Shown here one piece after another: positions 1 to 7,911 of a stretch of DNA of 12,733 nucleotides. Every line of letters starts with the position of its first letter. The first letter of the stretch is position 1. The position numbers were made by a program, and so were the translations under genes. The DNA comes from Bacteroidales bacterium (lineage in GTDB: Bacteria > Bacteroidota > Bacteroidia > Bacteroidales > VadinHA17): positions 1 to 12,733 of the forward strand of contig JAOZKQ010000032.1 of assembly GCA_029935275.1 (NCBI GenBank). Direction: 5' to 3'. Under the pieces are notes generated by a model. That model saw only the letters and a program-made list of their open reading frames with translations. It was not told the origin of the DNA and did not search any database.

Positions 1-1547
1 TAACCCATCTTGATAGTCAGGTTAAGGTTCTGTTGCAGGCTATTTCTCATTCTCCGGCCAGTATTGTAATTACAGATATAAATGGTAAAATAGAATATGT
101 AAATCCTAAATTTACCGAAGTTACCGGCTATTCATTTGAAGAGGCTTCAGGTAAGGATCCTTCTATATTGAAGTCAGGTAAAATGTCTCAGGAAGTCTAT
201 AAAGATCTCTGGGACACCATAACTTCAGGAGGGGAATGGATAGGTGAGTTGCTAAACAGGAATAAAGCCGGTGATCTATATTGGGAACTGGCCTCTATCT
301 CAGCTGTGAAAGATGACCAGGGCAAGGTCACTCATTTTGTTGCTATAAAGGAAGATATTACAGAGCAGAAAAAAACAGAGATGAACCTTAGAGATGCCAA
401 GCAAAAAGCTGAAGAATCGGATGGTCTTAAAACAGCTTTCCTGGCAAATATGTCACATGAGATACGAACGCCCATGAATGCTATTGTTGGTTTCTCGGAA
501 TTGCTGCGTACATCAAATGTACAAGGCGTTGAAAGAGAGGAGTATTTTAATATTATAAATACCAGTTGCCGGACATTATCAAATTTAATAGACGATATAA
601 TTGACCTGGCAAAAATTGAATCCGGCCAAACTAAAATAGTAGAAGAAGCTTGCCAGCCTTCTGTAATAATGAAGGAGTTACAGCTCTATTTCTCAGAAGA
701 AGTTCAAAAGTCAGGAAAAGCTTTAAGAATTGTTATGGATTTTGATTTTCCCTCTGATTTAGTAACTAAAACAGATGAATTCCGCTTGCGCCAGGTATTA
801 ACAAACCTATTAGGAAATTCATTTAAGTTTACCGATAAGGGATTGATTAGCTGGGGAGCCAGATTAATTGATAATGAAGAGATTGAGTTCTATGTGAAAG
901 ATACTGGAATTGGAATTGAAAAAGAACATCTGGAATCCATATTTGAACGGTTCCGGCAATTGGATGGATCATCAGTCAGAAAATATGAAGGTACCGGTCT
1001 TGGCTTGTCTGTTTCTAAAAGTTTGGTAGAACTACTGGGAGGCCGTATTTGGGTAGACTCAGAAGTAGGAAAAGGTTCTGAATTTAAATTTACAATTCCA
1101 ATTCGGTATGTAAAGGGTAGTACCATGACCCCGGATGATATAAGCTCTTCTAAGGGAAAGGATCTTTTTGATTGGGAAGGTTATAATATACTGGTAGTTG
1201 AAGATAATGTGTCGAATTTCGAATTTTTAAAAGCAGTTTTATCAAAAACAAAGTCTAATATATTATGGGCTGAAACAGGACCTTCTGCTATTGAAATTTT
1301 CAAGGAAAATGAGAATATTCATTTGGTCTTAATGGATATTCAAATACCAGAACTTGATGGTTACGAAACAACCCGTGAAATATTGAAAATAAATCCGGAT
1401 GTACCTGTAATAGCCCAAACAGCATTTGCAATGAGCCGCGACAGGGAAAAGTCTTTGGAAGCAGGTTGTATTGATTATATATCAAAGCCAATAAAACCTT
1501 TGGATTTACTTAATTTGATGGAGAAATATATTCCTGTAGTTAAATAA
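1..1547 (+). CDS. PAS / histidine kinase / receiver hybrid sensor (5' end missing)
   Basis: This is the 3' part of a hybrid two-component sensor kinase. The reading frame is open to the left edge (first full codon at base 3), so the TTG at 33 is not the true start and upstream sensor or membrane domains are unseen. Numbering from that TTG: a PAS domain at about 1-112, ending in the usual 'DITEQKK' linker; a HisKA dimerisation domain with the H-box SHEIRTPMN, phosphoacceptor His142; a HATPase domain with N-box (N258, N262), G1 box DTGIGI (D290) and G2 box GTGLGL (320-325); and a receiver domain from about 384 with acidic pair E390/D391, phosphoacceptor D435, Thr463 and Lys485. All catalytic residues are present. 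There is no DNA-binding output domain, so it probably passes phosphate on through a phosphorelay to an unseen partner. The visible part looks cytoplasmic, with no membrane helix. The signal sensed cannot be told. Confidence 0.93.
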   Translation, partial: THLDSQVKVLLQAISHSPASIVITDINGKIEYVNPKFTEVTGYSFEEASGKDPSILKSGKMSQEVYKDLWDTITSGGEWIGELLNRNKAGDLYWELASISAVKDDQGKVTHFVAIKEDITEQKKTEMNLRDAKQKAEESDGLKTAFLANMSHEIRTPMNAIVGFSELLRTSNVQGVEREEYFNIINTSCRTLSNLIDDIIDLAKIESGQTKIVEEACQPSVIMKELQLYFSEEVQKSGKALRIVMDFDFPSDLVTKTDEFRLRQVLTNLLGNSFKFTDKGLISWGARLIDNEEIEFYVKDTGIGIEKEHLESIFERFRQLDGSSVRKYEGTGLGLSVSKSLVELLGGRIWVDSEVGKGSEFKFTIPIRYVKGSTMTPDDISSSKGKDLFDWEGYNILVVEDNVSNFEFLKAVLSKTKSNILWAETGPSAIEIFKENENIHLVLMDIQIPELDGYETTREILKINPDVPVIAQTAFAMSRDREKSLEAGCIDYISKPIKPLDLLNLMEKYIPVVK

Positions 1548-1581
1548 GTCCGGATTTTTATCAAATTACATCTATATTTCA

Positions 1582-1614
1582 TTTGGTAAAGTGGACAAAA
1601 AACAGACTATTTTG
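1582..1614 (+). promoter_or_regulatory. Possible Bacteroidota-type promoter for the cNMP-aspartase gene
   Basis: TTTG at 1582-1585 is followed after 22 bases by TATTTTG at 1608-1614. This resembles the Bacteroidota pattern of a TTTG -33 box and a TAnnTTTG -7 box, but the -7 box is one base short and the spacing one base long. It would give a leader of about 75 bases before the ATG at 1697. It is a weak match in AT-rich DNA, where such matches arise by chance. Confidence 0.2.
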
Positions 1615-1648
1615 TGAGGCAACAGATGCCATATAATTTAGCTAATAG

Positions 1649-1672
1649 TATCATACAATTAATTATCATACA
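1649..1672 (+). repeat. Short direct repeat TATCATACA x2 upstream of the cNMP-aspartase gene
   Basis: TATCATACA occurs at 1649-1657 and again at 1664-1672, separated by ATTAAT, so the two copies start 15 bases apart. The second copy ends 24 bases before the ATG at 1697. It lies in the only sizeable gap on the + strand side. It could be a tandem regulator-binding site in the leader, or chance in AT-rich sequence. No protein can be assigned to it. Confidence 0.35.
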
Positions 1673-1696
1673 GACCTATAATAAATATTAAAACAC

Positions 1697-3565
1697 ATGG
1701 TAAATTCTGAAATTCTAAAATTAATAAAAGGGATCGATCTCTTTTTTGGTTTAAACAAGGAAGAATTAAATTCTGTAGCAGAAGATATAACTGAAGTAGT
1801 TTATGAGCCCGGGGATTTCCTGTTTAAGGAAAAGGCACCCAGGAAGAATCTGTTTATTATTTCTGAGGGACAGGTTGAATTATTTAAAATTACCTCCATT
1901 GGTCAGGAAAAGAGACTGTCAGTTTTCTTCAAAGGGGATTTTTTAGGTGAAGGGTCATGGGATGAAGCTAGTTTTCATTATACCTCAGCCCGTGCGATAA
2001 CCAAAACGAAGGTACTGGTTCTTGGAAAATCGTATTTTTCTGAAAATGGACAACAGGCTGTAAAGGTATATTCAAATATTGTACGTGTAATTTCACGTCG
2101 AATGCGGTATGCCAATTCCCGGATAATGAATACTACAGCTCAGTATGAATCAACACGAACCAGAACAGAGCATGACCTGTTGGGGGAAAGGCAGGTACCT
2201 TATGAATATTACTATGGCATTCAGACAATAAGAGCATTAGAGAATTTTAATATTTCGGGTGTAACCATTAATTTTTACCCCAATCTGATAAAAGCAATTG
2301 TAATTGTAAAAAAGGCTGCTGCTTTTGCAAATTTCGAATTAGGTTTATTAGATAAAACTATTTTCAATGCAATAGTTCAGGCTTGTGATGAAATTATCAG
2401 TGGTAGGTATCAGTTTCATTTTGTTGTTGATATGATCCAGGGCGGGGCTGGAACATCTACCAATATGAATGCGAATGAAGTAATTGCTAACCGGGCATTG
2501 GAAATTATGGGCCATGATAAAGGCCAGTATGAGTTTTGCCACCCCAATAATCATGTAAATTTGTCTCAATCAACCAATGATGCCTACCCAACAGCAATTA
2601 AACTTGCTTTAATTTATAGTAATGAATCATTGATAACTGACATAGAAAAACTTATAGGTGCTTTCAAAAAGAAAGCCCGTGAATTTGCACAGATAATTAA
2701 AATGGGGAGGACGCAATTGCAGGATGCTGTTCCCATGACACTTGGTCAGTCATTTGAAGTTTATGCCATTACTATGGACGAGGAAGTACAAAGATTGGAT
2801 GAAAATGCAAAATTGCTTTTGGAAGTTAATATGGGTGGAACAGCTATTGGAACTGGTATTAATGCAGATCCAGAATATTCGAGTAAAGTGATTAAACAAT
2901 TGCAAAGGATAACTAAACTGCAAATGGTAAATGCAAAAAATTTAGTTGAAGCAACCCAGGATACAGGTTCATATGTAATGTATTCTTCAGCTATAAAACG
3001 TTTGGCTATAAAATTGTCGAAAATTTCTAATGATCTTAGATTACTTTCCTCAGGCCCCCGTACAGGAATAAATGAAATCAACTTGCCTCCTGTTCAACCA
3101 GGCTCTTCTATTATGCCTGGTAAAGTAAATCCTGTGATTCCGGAAGTTGTTAACCAAATTGCATTTAAGGTAATTGGCAACGATCTTACAGTGAGTCTGG
3201 CAGCAGAAGCGGGTCAGCTTGAGCTGAATGTAATGGAACCGATTATTGTACAAAGCCTTTTTGAATCTATTGAAATGCTTAAAAATGGAATTTCTACCTT
3301 GCGGACAAAATGTGTAGTGGGAATAACTGCAAATGAAGCACATTGTAAAGAAATGGTAGAAAACAGTATTGGGATTATTACGGCCCTTAACCCTGTGCTT
3401 GGATATGAAACAAGTTCTATGCTTGCAAAAGAAGCACTGGAAACAAATCAGGGGGTATATAAGTTAGTCCTGAAAAAGAAACTTTTAACAAAGAAAGAGC
3501 TGGACTTACTTCTGTCACCTGAACATATGGTCAAGCCATATCGTTTAAAAAAACAAAAAAAATAA
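1697..3565 (+). CDS. aspA: Aspartate ammonia-lyase with N-terminal cyclic-nucleotide-binding-like domain
   Basis: This is a fusion of a CRP-type sensory domain with a full aspartase (L-aspartate to fumarate plus ammonia). Residues 1-145 form a cNMP-binding beta-roll (PGDFLF at 38-43, FIISEGQVELF at 53-63, GDFLGE at 80-85) followed by a CRP C-helix-like segment at 125-143. The expected helix-turn-helix is absent. Residues about 154-615 are aspartase from end to end: LLGERQVP (161-168) and YYGIQT, GAGTSTNMNANE (250-261), SQSTNDAYPT (290-299), GRTQLQDAVPMTLGQ (337-351), and the catalytic loop GSSIMPGKVNP (469-479) followed by VIPEVVNQ. QDAVPMTLGQ and VIPEVVNQ favour aspartase over fumarase. Stand-alone aspartases are about 470 residues; the extra length is the N-terminal domain. 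The phosphate-binding Arg usual in the cNMP pocket seems to be missing (HYTSARA at 94-100), so the ligand may not be cAMP. The ATG at 1697 has no clear Shine-Dalgarno. Allosteric control of aspartate breakdown is inference. Confidence 0.93.
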   Translation: MVNSEILKLIKGIDLFFGLNKEELNSVAEDITEVVYEPGDFLFKEKAPRKNLFIISEGQVELFKITSIGQEKRLSVFFKGDFLGEGSWDEASFHYTSARAITKTKVLVLGKSYFSENGQQAVKVYSNIVRVISRRMRYANSRIMNTTAQYESTRTRTEHDLLGERQVPYEYYYGIQTIRALENFNISGVTINFYPNLIKAIVIVKKAAAFANFELGLLDKTIFNAIVQACDEIISGRYQFHFVVDMIQGGAGTSTNMNANEVIANRALEIMGHDKGQYEFCHPNNHVNLSQSTNDAYPTAIKLALIYSNESLITDIEKLIGAFKKKAREFAQIIKMGRTQLQDAVPMTLGQSFEVYAITMDEEVQRLDENAKLLLEVNMGGTAIGTGINADPEYSSKVIKQLQRITKLQMVNAKNLVEATQDTGSYVMYSSAIKRLAIKLSKISNDLRLLSSGPRTGINEINLPPVQPGSSIMPGKVNPVIPEVVNQIAFKVIGNDLTVSLAAEAGQLELNVMEPIIVQSLFESIEMLKNGISTLRTKCVVGITANEAHCKEMVENSIGIITALNPVLGYETSSMLAKEALETNQGVYKLVLKKKLLTKKELDLLLSPEHMVKPYRLKKQKK

Positions 3566-3606
3566 ATACCAGACCGGTTGAAAAGGTTAAAAAAGGATTT
3601 GATGAT

Positions 3607-3813
3607 CTATTCTTCATCCATTTCCTCCAATATTTTTTTAACTTCTGATTCGGTTTTTCTTAGTTTTCCGCGACATGATTTCATTAGTTGAGAAACTCTT
3701 TTTACGCTTATGGAAAGTTCATCTACATCCATTTCTTCATTTTCAATTTTCTCAAGAATAGCTTCCATTTCCTGTATGGCTTCATTATAGCTTAATTCAT
3801 TCTTTTTTGTCAT
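3607..3813 (-). CDS. xseB: Exodeoxyribonuclease VII small subunit
   Basis: This is the small subunit of exonuclease VII, which binds the C-terminal helices of several XseA chains; the enzyme degrades single-stranded DNA from both ends to short oligonucleotides. The protein has 68 residues, a normal size for the family, and is one helical hairpin. LSYNEAIQEMEAILEKIE (7-24) is the typical XseB start, followed by the E-M-D-V-D-E-L turn (27-33) and a second helix with RGKLRKTESEV (48-58). It starts with ATG and stops with TAG. Its large-subunit gene is not adjacent: two histidine kinase genes lie between it and xseA. The kinase gene upstream ends 41 bases before this start, so the gene may still be transcribed with xseA. 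It converges with the aspartase gene across a 41-base gap in which I see no good terminator hairpin. Confidence 0.93.
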   Translation of the reverse strand: MTKKNELSYNEAIQEMEAILEKIENEEMDVDELSISVKRVSQLMKSCRGKLRKTESEVKKILEEMDEE

Positions 3814-3854
3814 TTTGTATGGTTTATAAATAAAAATAAAAGGAAACCAATATT

Positions 3855-5837
3855 CTAAGAGTTTGTTTTTGAAGTATTATTACCAATATCTTTATTTGGA
3901 TTTATTAGTGGAAAAATAATTGTAAAAGTACTTCCTTTACCTATTTCACTAGATAAGGTTAATTTGCCATTATTCAATTTAATAAATTCTCTGGTAATCA
4001 TCAGGCCCAGTCCTGTACCTTGTTCATTTGCTGTCCCTGCCGTTGAAAAGTGCCTGCTTGCTTGAAATAACTTCCCCTGGTCTTCTGCACTAATACCAGT
4101 TCCTGTATCGGCAATAATAATTTTGGTTTCATCTTTAGTACATTCAGTAGAGATAGTAATTGCATTACCTTCATAAGTGAATTTTATTGCATTTTGTATT
4201 ATATTTCTAAGCGCTGATGAAACTAAATCAGCATCAATAAATGCTACACAGTTTGATTGAAAACTTGTGTTAATCTTGATATGTTTTTTATCGGCTAATA
4301 TATAAATAACTGAAAGTACGCTTTCCAATACTTTTTTAAGCTCCGTATTCTGCTTATTAACAACAATTCTTCCTGTTTGACTTTTACTCCATTGCAAAAG
4401 ATTTTCAAGTAAATAGAGTAAATTTGTAGCAGTTTGGTAGATTATTTCACCATATTGTTTTACCTCCTTTTTATTCAGGTGTTGTGATTCTTCATTTAAA
4501 AGGGAAGCAAATCCTAGAAGAGCGTTGAATGGATTAATGAGATCATGGGCGAGTACTGAAAAAATTTTATTTTTATTGTCATTCAAAACATTGAGTTCTT
4601 CCCTTGATTCTAGCAATAATTGGTTTGATTTCTCCAGATCTTCCTTTTTGCTATTTAATACTTCAACCATTTTTTTCTTGTGATAATAAAACAGAAGGCT
4701 TGTGATTGCCATAATGGAGAATAATAATAATGCTATTATTGTAAATTTCCGTATTTGTTTTTGTTTTTCTAACTCATTCTGACTTACATCGTTTTTTTTG
4801 TTTAATAGATTAATTTCATTTGCATATTTATCCAGGTCGTATTTCATATCCAGAAATGAATTAAACTTTTGTGCATTTGTTTTTTGTAATGAATCTTTGA
4901 GGTAATAATAAGTGGTTCGATAATTTAAAGATGTTTTAAACATCTTTTTGTATTCGTAAATTAAGGATAACAGGTTGTATATTTCTTTTTGTAGATCAAG
5001 ATATCCCTCATTTACAGCAATATTTAAGGCTTCCTTTAAGTGCGAAATGGCCAGGTTTGTCGAATTTTCGTTGTAAAAAAGAATTTCTGCTATTTTTATT
5101 GCAATTCGTGAGTTATAGAACTGATTATTTTGCTCTAAACTAATGTCAAAGGCTCTTGAATAAAGAATGCGTGCATCAAAATAAAAACCGGTATTTGCCT
5201 TAATAGTAGCAAGTCCACACAAAACAGCAACCTGGTTTTCATAGTCAATTGATTCTTCGTAATATTTCAAGCTTATTTTGTATAGCCTATATGCCTTATT
5301 AAAGCGCTGTGTTTTTAAATAATAATCTGCCAAATCTTTACATATATCCCCTGCTTCATGGGGGTTGCGTAATGGGTCATTAAACTGAAGGGCTTTTTCT
5401 AAAAAGTGATAGCTCTGAGTTGAATCATCTAAATGATAATAAACTATCCCTAAAAAATGTGATGTTTTAGCAATGTAAGTACTATCATTGATCTCATTTG
5501 AAATTTTATCAGCAGTATTAAAATAATCAAATGCTTCATTGTAGATTTTGGCTTTGACGAATATTTGGCCAATTTTAATATAAGAATCAATAACCCACTT
5601 TTTATTTCCTCTTTCCTTTGCCAGATTAAGTGCATCATGTCCATATTCCAGACTTTGTCCAAGAGATTTAGACTGGTATTCATCTATCAACTCATAAAGA
5701 ATAATTCTTTTTAATGGGATAGATGATGTGTTAAGGATGTTTTCCAGGCTGTCGATCCTCGATTGAGCGCTTATTAAGCCTGTGTTTAAAAACAGTAGCA
5801 GGAGTAATGCAATAATATTATTAGTCCTGGCTTTCAT
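3855..5837 (-). CDS. Membrane TPR-domain sensor histidine kinase (second of a tandem pair)
   Basis: A 660-residue sensor kinase. The order is: signal peptide (1-24, ending ISAQ); a periplasmic array of TPR-like helix pairs at about 45-320; one membrane helix (364-384); a coiled-coil linker; HisKA with H-box LAHDLINPFN, phosphoacceptor His431; and HATPase with N-box RNIIQNAIKF (N545, N549), G1 box DTGTGI (D577) and G2 box GTGLGL (607-612). The motifs are intact. There is no receiver or DNA-binding domain, so it needs a separate response regulator, not seen here. Its ATG overlaps the TGA of the upstream kinase as ATGA, which implies translational coupling. The two kinases are clear paralogues: both carry LNKKE followed by a matching helix, and ENLLQWS, just after the H-box. 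In Bacteroidota the TPR region is usually taken as the sensory or protein-contact part; the signal is unknown. Confidence 0.92.
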   Translation of the reverse strand: MKARTNNIIALLLLLFLNTGLISAQSRIDSLENILNTSSIPLKRIILYELIDEYQSKSLGQSLEYGHDALNLAKERGNKKWVIDSYIKIGQIFVKAKIYNEAFDYFNTADKISNEINDSTYIAKTSHFLGIVYYHLDDSTQSYHFLEKALQFNDPLRNPHEAGDICKDLADYYLKTQRFNKAYRLYKISLKYYEESIDYENQVAVLCGLATIKANTGFYFDARILYSRAFDISLEQNNQFYNSRIAIKIAEILFYNENSTNLAISHLKEALNIAVNEGYLDLQKEIYNLLSLIYEYKKMFKTSLNYRTTYYYLKDSLQKTNAQKFNSFLDMKYDLDKYANEINLLNKKNDVSQNELEKQKQIRKFTIIALLLFSIMAITSLLFYYHKKKMVEVLNSKKEDLEKSNQLLLESREELNVLNDNKNKIFSVLAHDLINPFNALLGFASLLNEESQHLNKKEVKQYGEIIYQTATNLLYLLENLLQWSKSQTGRIVVNKQNTELKKVLESVLSVIYILADKKHIKINTSFQSNCVAFIDADLVSSALRNIIQNAIKFTYEGNAITISTECTKDETKIIIADTGTGISAEDQGKLFQASRHFSTAGTANEQGTGLGLMITREFIKLNNGKLTLSSEIGKGSTFTIIFPLINPNKDIGNNTSKTNS

Positions 5838-7894
5838 GTCTTAATTGTTTTTAATTGCATAGGAATGGTGGGAATGCTAAACCAAAAAGTGCTTCCTGCA
5901 TTTTTAGAACTTTGAACCCCAATGCTCCCTCCAATAATTTCAACAAATTCTTTGCAAAGGATTAATCCTAATCCATTCCCCTGTTCTCCATTTGTCCCGG
6001 ATTTAGAGAAATTATTTTCGAGACTAAAAAGTTTGTTAATATCATCAGGATTCATGCCTACTCCTGTATCGGAAACAAAAACCTCAATCATTTCCCCTGA
6101 CACTTTAGCTGTAAGTGTAATAAGACCTTTCTCCGGAGTAAACTTGATCGCATTACTTAAAAGGTTCCTTAAAATGGTGGACAGGACATCAGGGTCAGCA
6201 AATACTTTCAGTTTCTTATTGAGATTTGAAATAATCCGTAATTCTTTTTTATCAGCAACCGGAGTATATATTTGTATTACATTATTAAATATATTCGATA
6301 AAGTTAAAAACTCAGGTGTGTAGTTTAGCTTTCCGGATTGAGCTCTGGACCATTGCAAAAGGTTCTCTACCAGGTTAAAAATACTACTTGCTGAATTATA
6401 TATCAGTTCTGAATAGTTTTTAATTTCTTTTTTATTTAGAGAGTCAATATTTTCTGTTAATATTTTTGAAAGAGTAATAAATGCACTAAAAGGGGAAATT
6501 AAATCATGGGCAATTATGGAAAGAAAGCGGTTTTTAGCCTGATTGATGCGGGTTAGTTCATTTTTCGATTCACCCAGAGCCTTGTTGGAATAGAAAAGTT
6601 CGATATTTTTTTCTTTAATCAAATGGCTTGTTTCTGATTTAACTTGAATAATTATGTTTGAAAGAAGGATGACTGAAAAAACAATACCTACAAGCACAAT
6701 TAAAAATATTCCAATTGATTTTTGTTTTTGAATTCGTAATTGTTTAAACTCCTGGTCTTTTTTAAGGATTTGTATTTTTTTATGTTGATTTTCAGATTCA
6801 AATGCAACTCTTTTTTCATTTATTTGGTTCATGGTATTATCTGCATAGATACTATCCATATAGAGGGTGTAAGTTTTATATTGATCCAGGGCATTTTTAT
6901 AGTCTCCCTTTTGTTTATAATATTGATAGTAGCTTTTATAAATTTCTGAAATAAGTTCCTTTATTCCTAGCTGTAAAGATATTTCCAGAGAATTTTTAAG
7001 GAAAGGCAGGCTTTCTTCTGTTTTATTTTTACGTAAAAGAACAATGGCTATATTTATTTTTACCGTTGCCATACCTGGTAGATCATTGATCGACTGATAA
7101 AAATCAAGTGATTTTAATAAATATTGATTAGCTGTTTTTAATTCATTACGTTTTGTGTAGTAATCACCCAGGTTATTGTAAATTACTGCAAGACCAATGG
7201 TGTCAAATGTTTCCTTAAAAAAGATCAACGCTGAGTCACTGTATTTTAACGTATTTTGAAGATCATCTATTTGCTGGTAGATTAGGGTTAAATTATTGTA
7301 ACTGCTTGCCATTCCTTCCTTATGATGTTTCTCCTTGTAAATCTCCAAGGCCTTAATATTCAGGTTAATTGCTTTTTTATAGTTTTTCAGGTCAAAATAA
7401 ATTAGCGATAAATTATTGTTGGATCCGGCAACTCCAATGATGTTATTTAGCTTCAACATCTTTTCTCTGGATTTGAAATAATAACTTTGGGCTGTTATAA
7501 GATCCCCCAGATAATAATAAACATTTCCCAGGCTGTTTTCTGATTCAGCCATGTCTTTTGTCCAGTTATTTTTGCTGCTTATATCATAGGCTAGATTTGC
7601 AAAATGCATACTTTTGGTAAGAGATTCATTAAGGTAATTTCCTGCCAGCTGTAAGAAAATTTCAACTTTTGTGCTGTCATTAGCTTTAGAGAGTAATGCT
7701 CTAATATTCTCTGGTAAATCAAAATAATTATCTGAAACTATATTTAGTGAGATTGAGTCTGTTAAATAGATACTATCACTGACTTCCAGCCCCCGGGTAA
7801 AAACCTTATCATCAGGTTCCTGTCCGGTAACTGATTCCATGGAAAACAGTAGGATGATGAAACAAATAAAAATACTAAACTTATATTGTTGCAT
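5834..7894 (-). CDS. Membrane TPR-domain sensor histidine kinase (first of a tandem pair)
   Basis: A 686-residue sensor kinase. The order is: signal peptide (about 1-25, ending VTGQ); roughly six TPR units at about 75-345 (for example ENSLGNVYYYLGD at 119-131 and YNNLGDYYTKRNE at 239-251); a coiled segment; a membrane helix (394-416); HisKA with H-box IAHDLISPFS, phosphoacceptor His463; and HATPase with N-box RNLLSNAIKF (N577, N581), G1 box DTGVGM (D609) and G2 box GNGLGL (639-644), where Asn replaces the more common Thr. It ends after the HATPase, with no receiver or output domain. It starts 17 bases after the xseA stop and overlaps the next kinase gene by four bases. The pair probably arose by local duplication and may form hetero- as well as homodimers, which is inference. 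The start ATG has no clear Shine-Dalgarno but is followed directly by a good signal peptide. Confidence 0.92.
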   Translation of the reverse strand: MQQYKFSIFICFIILLFSMESVTGQEPDDKVFTRGLEVSDSIYLTDSISLNIVSDNYFDLPENIRALLSKANDSTKVEIFLQLAGNYLNESLTKSMHFANLAYDISSKNNWTKDMAESENSLGNVYYYLGDLITAQSYYFKSREKMLKLNNIIGVAGSNNNLSLIYFDLKNYKKAINLNIKALEIYKEKHHKEGMASSYNNLTLIYQQIDDLQNTLKYSDSALIFFKETFDTIGLAVIYNNLGDYYTKRNELKTANQYLLKSLDFYQSINDLPGMATVKINIAIVLLRKNKTEESLPFLKNSLEISLQLGIKELISEIYKSYYQYYKQKGDYKNALDQYKTYTLYMDSIYADNTMNQINEKRVAFESENQHKKIQILKKDQEFKQLRIQKQKSIGIFLIVLVGIVFSVILLSNIIIQVKSETSHLIKEKNIELFYSNKALGESKNELTRINQAKNRFLSIIAHDLISPFSAFITLSKILTENIDSLNKKEIKNYSELIYNSASSIFNLVENLLQWSRAQSGKLNYTPEFLTLSNIFNNVIQIYTPVADKKELRIISNLNKKLKVFADPDVLSTILRNLLSNAIKFTPEKGLITLTAKVSGEMIEVFVSDTGVGMNPDDINKLFSLENNFSKSGTNGEQGNGLGLILCKEFVEIIGGSIGVQSSKNAGSTFWFSIPTIPMQLKTIKT

Positions 7895-7911
7895 TACTTA
7901 ATTAACAGGAT

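Noticed and set aside
2761..3081. Open frame of 106 codons on the - strand inside the aspartase gene
   Set aside because: It lies opposite strongly conserved aspartase coding sequence, and its translation has no recognisable domain.
1697..3565. Fumarase instead of aspartase
   Set aside because: QDAVPMTLGQ, VIPEVVNQ and the LLGERQVP N-terminus match aspartase; class II fumarase has QDATPLTLGQ-type sequence at the first site.
3566..3606. Possible bidirectional terminator between the convergent aspartase and xseB genes
   Set aside because: The gap has an ACCGGT palindrome but no stem-loop with a T-run on either strand.
5922..6323. Open frame of 133 codons on the + strand
   Set aside because: It is antisense to the HATPase domain of the first TPR kinase; the kinase frame has all expected motifs, so this is a by-product of codon bias.
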